From: Antedon mediterranea
Lineage: Eukaryota; Echinodermata; Crinoidea; Comatulida; Antedonidae
DNA: 64,000 nt
Assembly (NCBI RefSeq): GCF_964355755.1
Contig: NC_092671.1
Location: 1,431,001-1,495,000, forward strand
Direction of reading: 5' to 3'
Shown here: piece after piece, positions 13,242 to 23,326 of the stretch
Numbering within the stretch: the first letter of the stretch is position 1
Layout: each line of letters opens with the position of its first letter
Notes under the pieces: generated by a model
What the model saw: only the letters and a program-made list of their open reading frames with translations
Told to the model about the DNA's origin: nothing
Databases searched by the model: none
Position numbers and translations under genes: made by a program

Positions 13242-14017
13242 CCGTAGTTCCACGGGTATAATCCCACCCCCCTTGTACGTGAAATTTGCCCGAATTTGGG
13301 AGGTGGGACTATACCCGGGGATTTCCCGCTGCATGAACTGAAAATTACGATATTCTTCTAGCTTTAGGCTATCTAAAAGCTATATTCCGATGTAGGCCTA
13401 GCAATTAGACAACCAGGCCAACTAGGCCTAGGCGGCCTAATTGGTCTTACCTGTGCTATGCCTACCGTATAGATTTTCCCCGAGATTTCTATATAAAAAA
13501 TACCCTAAAATGTGATCTAGGCTAGGCCTAGCTTCCTAAATCGACATGAACTCGATCATACCAGTTCTCCATGTTCACCCACACGCTCGAGCTCTCTGTG
13601 TAAATCGCATGTTGTTGCATGTGACACAAATTCTACTGCACAAGCCGGTCGGTATAGAGGGCGGTGTTTTTTTTACGGTAATCAAGCATGCACAGTAGTG
13701 TAAACAACAAGAAAGAATGTACACGACGGCGAAAGGATGTACAGAACGTGACGATCGGGGCATGCTAGCCTTAAGCTTGTATTCAACTTAACAATGTTTG
13801 ATGAGTTTTAAGTCAGCCAAATTCAGAGAAATTACTCAATTTTTTGGGTGAGAAATTGACGTCGGCCTAGCTAGCTACAGTAAGCCTAGGCCCACCTCTG
13901 GCCTAATGTTAAATTATACACTGGGACTTTGCCCGGGGATATGCTTGCGTGCGAAGGTAATCGTAAAGTCGGGGGTGGGATTATACCCGAGGTGGGATTA
14001 TACCCGAGGAACTACGG
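13242..14017. mobile_element. TA-flanked MITE with CCGTAGTTCC ends
   Basis: The left (ccgtagttccacgggtataa) and right (ttatacccgaggaactacgg) ends are inverted copies with TA at each border. The right end has the gggattatacccgagg unit twice. Related fragments lie at about 12245-12420 and 15739-15900. The frame on the minus strand at 13575-13763 shows nothing recognisable. Confidence 0.8.
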
Positions 14018-14639
14018 TAATAGTAATAAAAAATCATTTGTTTTGATTAATTCAGGTTAAAATTTACCTTAAGCCAATAATTTTACTTATTTTTCTTAAA
14101 AAACTTATCCTATACTGTACTACGTCCATTTCATACAAAAAAAATAACTGGTTTGATAAATAAAGCCTAGTTTTTCAATTCAATTTTCATTACATTCAAA
14201 AATGTAAAATTCTTTTTTTAGATCAAATGAGGTAATTTTCTTTTTCTTTGATTCATTTTTAAAAAAATAGAAAGAAAATGTAGAAATTGAGAATATTAAT
14301 CAGAAATGACAATTTACAACAGAATATGTCGGCAGATCTTAAACACAGTGAATGCGGTATCTTTACAGCAATACAACATTCTTTGCATTTAATACACTTC
14401 ATTACCTTTTTGCATTCAATTCAATTTCCAAGTTCACTTTAACTGTCATTAGTGTCTTCACTAACAAGCAACATCAAACAACTTAAAAACTAAAACACTA
14501 TATAACAATTACAGAATAATGTTTGTTGATTACTTGGCAAAATGCTTGCAAATCATTTGCTAAGAATATTACGTGCTTTGAATGTTCTGTATCACGTTCA
14601 ATTTCCACAATTTTTAAGTTGTGAATTTTGTTTACAGTT

Positions 14640-14900
14640 ATATTATTATTATTTATAGTCAATATTTATATAGCGCTTTTCTGAAAGACCAAGGCGCTAT
14701 AAAAAAATATAAATCTTATATACAATCATTTACAAATCAAATACAGACAAAATTACAAAAGTCTTAAGTCGCTTCTTAAAAGATTGCACATTAGAAACCT
14801 CACAAACCCAATCAGGTAAACAATTTTACAATTGAGACCCCAGAACCAAAAATGACTTATCACCAAAAGACCGCTTAGTATTAGTTATTCCAATGCATCA
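14640..14900. repeat. Likely interspersed repeat
   Basis: Opens with a TATTATTATT run and tatatagcgcttttctgaaa, continues with agaccaaggcgctataaaa. The GCGCT words recall SINE tails, but the remainder matches nothing else in the window. Confidence 0.4.
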
Positions 14901-15569
14901 TGTTTATTAATTTTAAGAAAAATTGATAGATATACATTGGTGATGTCACCAAAAAAAATATAAAAATATTCAAATCTTCAAAATAAGTCCTCAGCATTTC
15001 TCTCGGTTTTCTGAGTGCCTAACTAATTAACTCAGAAGAGTAAGTAAATAATTGTCTGTATGTCCAATTGTAGGAAACAAACATGACATTGTTTCCAAGC
15101 AATTTAATAAATCGAAAGCTTGAGAACAACTGCACAAACTGTTACATAGATTATGTTACTCAGTTGATGTAAATCACACGTTTCAAACCGTAATCCAGTC
15201 AAAAGTGTCACAACTATTTCAGTAGTAATGTTCAACGAAAAGCTTCCGAACAGAATGCCTGTTATATCAGGGCTACAACATCAAGGTTAAATGTATTAAA
15301 CTACGTACCTATGGATTTTATTAATAACCGATACTTTTTGTTAGTATAGTATAATATTTATAAGAAAAGCATAGTTTAGATCAATAGAAAATCTATGATA
15401 TGAAATATAATTACAATTATGGTAACATTTGTTCCTTAAAAGGAATGTTCCCTATAGATTATTATTTTAATTGAGAAAGACAATCTAGTCCCTGTGGGCT
15501 TCCTTCTGGATACACAAGGTGTCTCCTTTACGACAATTGTCATATTTTTCTAAATATTCCCTTTAACCA

Positions 15570-15738
15570 AGACAGATGTATTACCAAATATCTATTACCA
15601 TACAGTGTATGACAAAGTATAAGACAAGACAGATGTATTACCAAATATCTATTATCAGACAGTATATGACAAAGTATAAGACAAGACAGATGTATTACCA
15701 AATATCTATTATCAGACAGTATATGACAAAGTATAAGC
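15570..15738 (+). repeat. Three-copy 57-bp tandem repeat
   Basis: The unit gacagatgtattaccaaata and the following words recur at 57-bp spacing. Being a multiple of three it leaves an open frame, but nothing suggests a gene. Confidence 0.9.
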
Positions 15739-15900
15739 GCATGCTTGGGAATAATCCCACCCCATAATTCAGGCTAAATATGGATTTGCTCAATCCCATT
15801 TTTAATGCAATCTGGGTATCATCCCATCCCCTAATTTTTCGTCAAATTTCATATAATATTATTCTCTCTGGGAATATATTCGGGTTCATACAGTAAATTT
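15739..15900. repeat. Second fragment related to the CCGTAGTTCC MITE
   Basis: It holds gggaataatcccacccc and several tatcatcccatcccc-like words in the style of the same family. Borders are unclear. Confidence 0.4.
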
Positions 15901-16447
15901 TAAAAATGTATTGAATTGCAATTGAATCAAATTGAATCAAAGAGGTCAGTGTACGACCTACGACATACATGATATCCAATGTCCATAGCGTAATAGTTTT
16001 ACCGCTTTCTAATTACAGATGCAATGGATTTGTTTGACAAGATCTAATCTTTTTTTCAATAATTAACAGCCTCAGAGACCTCTATGCTTTGCATCTGTAT
16101 TTAATTGCTAACATTTAAAATGAGTCAACGGTAAAATGTCATGAAATCGTGACTCATATTATAATGTCCAAAATAATTTATATGATGGTCAATATTAAAA
16201 CGGTTACTAGAAAATATTACAAGAAATTAGGAATGATAGGTATAAAATATAATTATAAATATATATATATAACATAAATCTTTATTTATGATACTGTACA
16301 AATTAGACCATTTACAAAACATGGAAGAATTATTTAGAGTATCCTTTCAATTGATCTCTTCATTTTGTGTCATTTTCAGTTTTCAATCGCCAATTACAAT
16401 TAGATATTTGGTTCAATAAGGAACAACTATTTGGTTCATAGTGTTAA

Positions 16448-16545
16448 GCCCTGTCTACACTATCAAACTTTATATTTAGGTATATCACTACCATATTTGG
16501 GCACATAAAACTTTTTGGACTAGTTTGATAATGTAGAAAGAACCT
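16448..16545. mobile_element. Short Harbinger-like MITE
   Basis: The ends gccctgtctacactatcaaa and tttgataatgtagaaagaac are inverted copies, with TAA at both borders (16445-16447 and 16546-16548). The core tatatcactaccatatttgg is shared with the copy at 30283-30404. Confidence 0.75.
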
Positions 16546-16985
16546 TAAAGACACATAGGATCTGAACTATATCAATTGTCACAATATTTGCAATGTTCCA
16601 TGTCTCACAGAAGTTATTGCTGATCCTTTTAAATACTAAACTTTATTCACATTCATCACCTATGATTTACTTTTTTAATTTATATAATTTTCAGTTTTCA
16701 ATCTCCAATTATAAATGGTTCAAAAAGGGCCAACTATTTGGTTCACAGTGCTAAACATGATACCCTTGATTTTCCTCTGGTATTAAACTTAAGAACTACT
16801 CAACACTGTTGTTAATTACTACATCTTGGCCCTAACCATCACTTGCTACACACTTTCAATTAACATACCATGAATCTATCTCTTCCCTTTTCTTTCCACA
16901 CCTTCATTATAGAGATAATAACACACAAACCAAACAGCTAATATACAAACAGAAAATACACGACGGACAATCATCATCTGCTTAC

Positions 16986-17062
16986 CTTTTTTTGATCCGA
17001 AGCAGAACATCGACGAATGTTATTTTTAATTACCGGAGGTGCTCTCTTTGCTGCCATCTTCA
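16986..17062 (-). CDS. Candidate first coding exon of an unrecognised minus-strand gene
   Basis: After an acceptor (ttatattatcag) comes TGAAG, then ATG at 17057 in a good context, then 24 codons starting MAAKRAPPVIKNNIRR, closed by a strong donor (AAAAAG/gtaagc). The peptide is basic with no recognised domain. Continuing exons must lie below 16.98 kb; none there is convincing. A presumed leader exon with donor CAG/gtaagt ends at 19140. Alternatively the exon at 18324-18427 joins it in frame, in which case this ATG would not be the start. Confidence 0.4.
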
Positions 17063-18323
17063 CTGATAATATAATCTATAATAGAAGTGTAAAGTAGGCT
17101 GTGAATTCTGATTTAACAGAACCATTCTGAGAATGTCTTTTGCTAGTTTGTTGAATAGCAAGTAGGTTAAATTTGTAATTTTACGATAAAAATAAACGTA
17201 GATTCTGGTATCAATAGACAAATGGTGGATATACCGCAGTGATAATTGCAAAAAGGAGGGAACACTTTCAAAACACTGTTCTAAATTCTCCAAGCAGAAG
17301 TAAACCAGGCCTTTGAGAGCTAAGCTGATATTATAGGGTTAAAACAACTTTGCCTCAGGGTGCGATCTTTGTACCTGATGACAAGCTTGTTACAACACAT
17401 ACAATTCATCCTTATAAATGAGGGTTTTGACTCGATAAGTCAACTAAAAAAAGAAAAGAATGAATCGGAAGCAGGTGCAAAACCAGATATTTTTATCTCT
17501 TTACCTAATTTTAATTTTTTTTAAATACAATTACGGTAAAAATCAATCTGGTATGTCCGCTAAATATTCAAAAATAAAATAAGTTTTTTTAGAAAATATA
17601 AGAATAACCCTTATTAAATAATTTATTAAGCTTGTTCTGTTTTATTTATTAGATTTTTTATGATCATTTTGTAAAAAAAATATTCTATAACAAATTTAAA
17701 ATGAAACTTGATAGACCTCCTAGTCGAAATAATGATGCAACTTATCCATAAATAATCCATATATGACGTAAATGAAATAAGTTCATAAATTTATGCATAA
17801 ATGTACGCTTTTAGTGTCATAAATCATAGGATAGGATTACATACATAGAAACAGTACATTATGGTTTAGAACATAATGCATGCAGGATATTATAGACCTC
17901 ATAAAGTAGCATTAAAAAAACGAGGAAATCTATAATAAAATCACAATATTCATCATTACTATTATCCTTATTATTATCACTTTTATCATTACGATGATTA
18001 TGATTTGAGAAAATGATAATTTATTCCAAATCTTAGTACTGTATGTTTTTTACAATAATACAAAAGCTAAAAAAAAGAATGAAATGATACGGAAGTTATA
18101 ATTGACAGATGAAATCATAATAATGCATGTCCTAATTATCATCTAATCATTAATAAATCATGATTTGATAATGATCAACCTCATCATCATACTCATCATT
18201 ATCAACATTTTGTCTTTATTCTGATGGTGATAATCTGGCATCATCAAAATAATTGTATACAGTTACAAATACAGTAAATAACAAAATGCAGTGGAAAATA
18301 ATAAAATTCAGACAGAAACTTAC

Positions 18324-18427
18324 CAATCACTCCTAATAAGGATTGGAACACAGCATGTTCAACAAGAGTAACATCCAAAATAAAACACGGCTTCAGAGAT
18401 ATACACTCAATACCATAATAGAGGGGG
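18324..18427 (-). CDS. Candidate internal exon, unrecognised
   Basis: 104 nt between gtttgtctag and GATTG/gtaagt stay open in one frame and encode a mixed peptide containing YYGIECISLKPCFILDV and VEHAVFQSLLGVI. Its exit phase (1) fits the next candidate exon at 17062, which could be chance (one in three). The acceptor is only moderate. I recognise no family. Confidence 0.25.
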
Positions 18428-19139
18428 CTAGACAAACTTTTCTACAAACCACAAAATAAACAGTTTGCTTCTTACTAAATTTGGTTCTCACACAACGCAC
18501 ATGCAATGCAAGTGAGTTGACCAATCACAAGCGACAGTTTGGATGAGGATCCATATCCATGTTGTGATTGGCTGATTGATTGCCTTTATACATCCTTGCG
18601 TTGAAACCTAGTTTGGAAGAACCAAGCTTATGGAACAAATCTCAATATATTAATTATTTTATAAAATATAAATCAAATTGCTCATAACAAGAGCAGGAGG
18701 TTGAGCAAAAAAAGGATGAGCCTTGCGCAACATGCGGGTGACCTGGAACATGTATGCCGATGGTCTAATTAATTCTAGTTTTTTTCAATGTTTTTCCCCA
18801 ATCATTAAAAAAATCATGCTTTTGTTTTTAGAATGGAAAAAAGAAGCTCTGACTGATCCTACACAATGGGTACACAATTTGTGTTCTAGACACGGACATA
18901 TAGATAGATAGACGGACGAACGGACAGACAGGATACTGACTGTTAGAAGGTCATACCTCCAGACTTTTCTCACCACCTTGCCATGCCATGCAAGACCCAA
19001 CCGGTCAGGATGCTGCTGTCCCCTCAACTTAAGCCCAAACTAAACAATGTTCATAAGAATGGTAACCTCGTCCTCGGGGGTAGCCTCTGCTTTAAATATT
19101 AGAATATCTGACAATAACTTACTTCAGTATTAAACTTAC

Positions 19140-19310
19140 CTGCTTTACTAGTACTATTTAAAGGCATAATGCATATAAATATAGCCTCTAATCATGGCAT
19201 ATGATACAATAAGGCTTCTCTTTCTTTTCCTTCTTCTTCTTGCTGCAGGTCTTCTTGCATGTTGTGTTGTCTGATTTGTTACGTCATAAAAGTCACGTGG
19301 GTTAACGCAA
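19140..19310 (-). promoter_or_regulatory. Candidate promoter and leader exon for the minus-strand gene near 17 kb
   Basis: On the minus strand a CACGTG E-box (19294-19299) and a CRE-like TGACGTAA (19279-19286) lie upstream of a stretch ending in AAAGCAG/gtaagt at 19140. The stretch has stops in the frames that would enter the next exons, so it would be untranslated. Based on motifs alone. Confidence 0.25.
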
Positions 19311-20262
19311 AAAATCAAATAAGATTGTACTTTTTTTATAGCCAATCATTCGTTTTAAATATTAATTATTTATGTTTATTGTAAACATTTTAATCATTAT
19401 TCACCCTTTCTTTTCTTCTGGTCTTTCATAATTCATAATTATAAATTAATTCAAGAAAAACATTCAGTACACTCTCGATATATGACTAAAATACGTTTAT
19501 AAGGAATTGTTAAAAATAGGTGGCGTTATTTTAATTCTGAATTTCTGTTAAATCTTTTGTTTCACTGCATATTTTAAATCAACTGTCGAAATTCCATAAA
19601 ACCTTGAAAAGGGGCTGATTTTAGGTCTTTTGTGTGACGTCGTTCGTTTCGAGATGGGATTCTTTTTGAAATTACTTTTGCAAACTAAAGAGTGATTGGC
19701 TTCTTTTCGAAATAAATGCTGTAAATTTGTTACCATAACAATTAATTGGTTATCATACTAAGATTCAGACTAGAGAGCCATGCCAATTTTACATTTTGCC
19801 AACAAAATGCAGATAAGAAGACGATACAATCAAAGTACCATTTGGAAAATAATTATCTTTTTAAATAGAATGTATACGGTTTGATTATTAATATATTCAT
19901 CAAGTTGTCATAATTATAAACCATGCATGTTTATAATTGTTTATATTCCTTTGACATGGGGCAACACAATGCTGACATTTACACAGTCTATCTCGAAAAG
20001 AAGCTCATCGTGGGTTTGATTTTGATATGGGTTTCTTTTCAAGATTAATTTTTCCGCACCAAGTTTATTTTCGAAGTTTTACGTAGCTTCCTCAAGGAAG
20101 AGCGTCAGAGATCTGGAGGTCTCTGATCCACAAAATAAACTTTATTAGTAAAAAATGTAATGTCTTCCTTGAAAATAATATGGATATTATAATGCATGTA
20201 AAATACTTATATAAGAAAGAATGATACGATAAAATACAAATCGCAACATTTAAAATACCGAA

Positions 20263-20553
20263 TTAAAAATCTTCTCTTGAATTTTGAATTCGAAGTGTGT
20301 AGCCTATTGCGTTTGGAACAACAACAGATAAAACATGAATAATGTTTGATTCGCCCGATTCGTTTATAAAATTCTCTCTTTTCCATAATTGTATTAACTT
20401 TCTTAGAGTTTGTTTTTCAATCACCGATTTCGAAAAAATATCACCAATATAATTATTTTCCAATGCATTTACTTTTGTTTCAGATAATGTTTCTCTATCA
20501 TTGTGACTGCCGAAGTAGGGCGTCGGATTGAATTCTGGAGGTCCCTGGTTCAA
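20263..20553 (-). CDS. Candidate terminal exon of an unrecognised gene or decaying element
   Basis: An open minus-strand frame of up to 96 codons ends in TAA with AATAAA about 120 nt beyond. The central part (ETKVNALENNYIGDIFSKSV and LRKLIQLWKREN) is charged and helical in character. A 70-nt core of this frame has two degenerate relatives upstream, near 20595-20650 and 20900-20965, where the frame is broken. This suggests a duplicated exon or a repeat-protein remnant. No family is recognised. Confidence 0.3.
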   Translation of the reverse strand: MNQGPPEFNPTPYFGSHNDRETLSETKVNALENNYIGDIFSKSVIEKQTLRKLIQLWKRENFINESGESNIIHVLSVVVPNAIGYTLRIQNSREDF

Positions 20554-20997
20554 CCATGGAGCCTAATACCTCCATGGTTCAACACGCTCGGCATCTATCA
20601 CCGATGTATTTTTAATGCATTTACGTTTGTCTCCGTGTAATATACAAATAATTAATATTTATGAGTGGATTGATACAAATAATTTCATGGGGAGGTGAAA
20701 GATTAAATTTCTAATTGGAATTTCACACTGAATGAAATTATTTGTATCATTCCACGAACATATAATTTGACCAACACTCCAATCAAATGACAGGAATATT
20801 TAGGTGTTATACAATATATTTTGTTCAATGTATACTGCATCTGTCATTCATTAGGAGAGCGTCAGATCAGAGTTGTATGTCTGACGGTCTCTTCCGATCG
20901 GCATCGATTTTTAATATTTCATTGATTTTTTGTTTCAGTGTAATATTTTTTTCAATGTATAGGCCTACTGTTAGCTTGCGAAATATGGGAGAGCGTC

Positions 20998-21080
20998 AGA
21001 CTTATCTGGAAGAGAAGATCTCGGCATCATCAATGTCCACACCCATATCTGTTTGTAATTCATTTAAAATTATATTATCC
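20998..21080 (-). pseudogene. Coding-like segment with a damaged donor
   Basis: A minus-strand peptide (NELQTDMGVDIDDAEIFSS) looks protein-like and runs up to CCAG/ataagt, one base from the donor consensus gtaagt. The word tctgacgctctcc follows; this word recurs near 20855 and, slightly altered, near 20108. It may be a lost exon of the same locus as 20263-20553. Confidence 0.2.
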
Positions 21081-21308
21081 GCCAAAGTGAGCAATTACTG
21101 CCACATAACATAAGGCCAGCACATGGCACAATTCAATTTCAATTCAATTCATTTATTTTCCAGCAGAAGACATATAAAACATTATAGGCCTAATACAATA
21201 AAAAATACAAACACAAGAAAACTAACACCAGTCTGGCGTATTGTAGAAAAGTGACAAGTCACTATGCGAGTAGGCTACTCTCATTCTGGTGGTGCAGACA
21301 AAAACAAG

Positions 21309-21512
21309 TTAACAGCAAAATACATTAAATAAGGCAGGGAAAAACTTAGAGGAACCAAAAAGGCACAAATCAGTCACTTCAATAGGGAGGGTATCCCACA
21401 ACATCGGAAAGGAAATAAAAACAGAGTGGTAAAATGCATTGGTGGTACAAGTCGAACCCATATGCCTAAAAACTAATTTATAATTTCTACGAGAAACTGG
21501 TGTGGGAAACAA
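21309..21512 (-). mobile_element. Probable 3' coding tail of a non-LTR retrotransposon
   Basis: The minus-strand frame ends in a peptide with RHMGST, FYHSVFISF, LWDTLP and FFPALFNVF. This resembles the C-terminal end of many LINE reverse transcriptases, where an aromatic-rich line is followed by LWNxLP and a final F-x-L helix. Downstream on the same strand (to about 21130) comes an AATTG-rich tail. No catalytic RT motif is present, so this is a 5'-truncated remnant. Assignment rests on the peptide pattern only. Confidence 0.5.
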
Positions 21513-21627
21513 TGCACAACATATTTAACTCGTGGCACAACGAGGGAATTATATTGTTTCTATTATATCATTATAGGCAGAAACTGCCGAATAATAACCC
21601 AGGGTTACAATTAGAAGATTTATATTC

Positions 21628-21652
21628 CTCCCGCCCCCCCCCCCCCCCCCCT
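21628..21652. repeat. Poly-C tract
   Basis: A run of about 20 C with one interruption (ccgcccc onward). Length polymorphism or assembly error is likely here. Confidence 0.9.
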
Positions 21653-22261
21653 GGCGGACAGCCGCAAGAAGGCAGACCATAGTCCGCATGCAAAGGGACA
21701 GTCTGCAGTAGTGTAGCATCAGAAGATCCACTACCGAAGTGTGGTGGCGCTTAGCAGCTTAGTGAACCGAAACGGAGCCATTATTATTATCTTGTTGAAC
21801 TGGTGGTAAGCTAGCCTAGATTAATCCTACACAATTTTGGATTTTACGGCAGTTTCGGTGATTGAATACATCTTTACCATTGACTAGATTATTATTTACT
21901 CCTGGTATGTTACTGAGATCCACAGTTTCTTGAATATTATAGTATATTTAAGCGATATATCAAAGCCAAAAACCATTCCCCATAATCCATATTCAACGAA
22001 GCGAACAGTGAGTACGGTAGCCTAAGTTAGAGCAGTAAGAGACTAGCTTGATGGGGCGTGTTTCCCATATATTGGTGGCCTAGCATTTGAACCTTTATAT
22101 ACAAATGTACTGTCAGTAGGATAAGGCTTATATGGATATGTGTCGTATTAGTTGTAGTAGGCATAGGCCTAATGTAATAGAGTCTCTATTTTAAAAATAA
22201 ATATTCAGTAATTAATTTAAATAATTCAGTGGATAGGCAGGAGCTAGGCCTAGAGGCCTAT

Positions 22262-22292
22262 CCAGGGAGTTGTTATAATAACAACTCCCTGG
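22262..22292. repeat. Perfect 15-bp-arm inverted repeat upstream of the LRR gene
   Basis: Arms CCAGGGAGTTGTTAT and ATAACAACTCCCTGG are separated by one base. The hairpin lies about 120 nt before the LRR exon, in the presumed 5' intron. A close relative with the same CAGGGAGTTGT word and a shorter arm lies near 45266-45290, suggesting a small dispersed hairpin repeat. Confidence 0.85.
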
Positions 22293-22413
22293 CCTATCTT
22301 TCAAGTTAGATGCCAAAGTACAATAGCTCTACTTAACTTACTGTAGTAATATCATTGGTGTTGTTACCCTAACATAGAGCAATTGTTTTTTGTTGAGTTA
22401 CAGATTAATCAAG

Positions 22414-23124
22414 ATGGGAGATTACAAAGTAACAAAGATTCTTGATGACAAGGGCGATATGCGGGATTGTGTCGAATTGATTCGTAAAAAAGCTGACGAA
22501 GTACCCGAAAAGATGAGATCTAAAACAAATATCATTGGTCTCCGACTCCAAGGAAATGACATCACTGATCTACCTGATTGGTTGGAAAAGTTCACAAAAG
22601 TTCAAGAACTCAATTTATCAGAAAATAAGTTTGAAAAGTTCCCGGCTGTTATTGGTGATATGGAAGCGATAAAAGTCTTAAAGATGTCGCATAACAAACT
22701 CACATCACTTCCAAAGGATATTACTTACCTTCATAGATTAGAAGAGCTTTATCTCGATTATAACGACTTCGAAGAAATCCCAGAAGTCATTTTTGAAACC
22801 AATATAAAGGAGTTGTACATCCGTAATAATAAAATCCGTTGTATCCCTGCTGGAATAGCGAAAATGAAATGCCTTGAAGTGTTAGTTGTGGATAATAATC
22901 AACTGGAAGAATTTCCAGAAGCGTTAGCTGAGATGCCAAACCTACGTGAAGTGTTTATCAAGAAGAATCAGATCGAGAGGTTACCGAGGGGGTTACTCGC
23001 GAAAATGTGTAAGCTAGAGGTCCTCGAGTTGGATGAAAACCCGCTGGATTCACCCCCTCACGAGGTGGTGATGAATGGAATCAAAGCAATGGTTAAATAC
23101 GAACAAGAGCATGAGAACGATTAA
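22414..23124 (+). CDS. Short leucine-rich-repeat protein, coding region in one exon
   Basis: 236 aa from ATG 22414 to TAA. An in-frame upstream ATG at 22390 lies before a good acceptor (gagttacag at 22403), so the exon probably begins at 22404 and the protein at MGDYKV. After about 39 residues with charged helix character come about eight LRRs of 22-24 residues (40-215) of the form LxxLxLxxNxLxxLP, for example ELNLSENKFEKFP, VLKMSHNKLTSLP and ELYIRNNKIRCIP. The C-terminal cap has DENPLDSPPHEVV and ends in acidic residues. There is no signal peptide or membrane segment, so it is likely a cytoplasmic scaffold related to the SHOC2/LRRC40-like group. I do not recognise a specific orthologue. A poly(A) signal lies at 23321. 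Codon use and repeat integrity indicate a functional gene. Confidence 0.92.
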   Translation: MGDYKVTKILDDKGDMRDCVELIRKKADEVPEKMRSKTNIIGLRLQGNDITDLPDWLEKFTKVQELNLSENKFEKFPAVIGDMEAIKVLKMSHNKLTSLPKDITYLHRLEELYLDYNDFEEIPEVIFETNIKELYIRNNKIRCIPAGIAKMKCLEVLVVDNNQLEEFPEALAEMPNLREVFIKKNQIERLPRGLLAKMCKLEVLELDENPLDSPPHEVVMNGIKAMVKYEQEHEND

Positions 23125-23320
23125 ACACATTTCAAATGTCAATAGGTTTTTATCAAAATTATAGAATGCGTTAAGAAATTTGTGGTAAATAATTATATAT
23201 TGGTAAAGCTGGTTGGAATGTGTATGGCTTTAAAGTATGTGAATGCAGTCATGCAAAATCAACAATGTTTAATATACTGTTGCACTATTTGAATGCTCTG
23301 ACTGTATTAAGCATTACCAT

Positions 23321-23326
23321 AATAAA
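23321..23326 (+). promoter_or_regulatory. Candidate poly(A) signal of the LRR gene
   Basis: AATAAA about 200 nt downstream of the LRR stop codon, in AT-rich 3' sequence. Confidence 0.5.

Noticed and set aside
13575-13763. 62-codon minus-strand open frame inside the MITE
   Set aside because: No transposase or other motif; the element appears non-coding.
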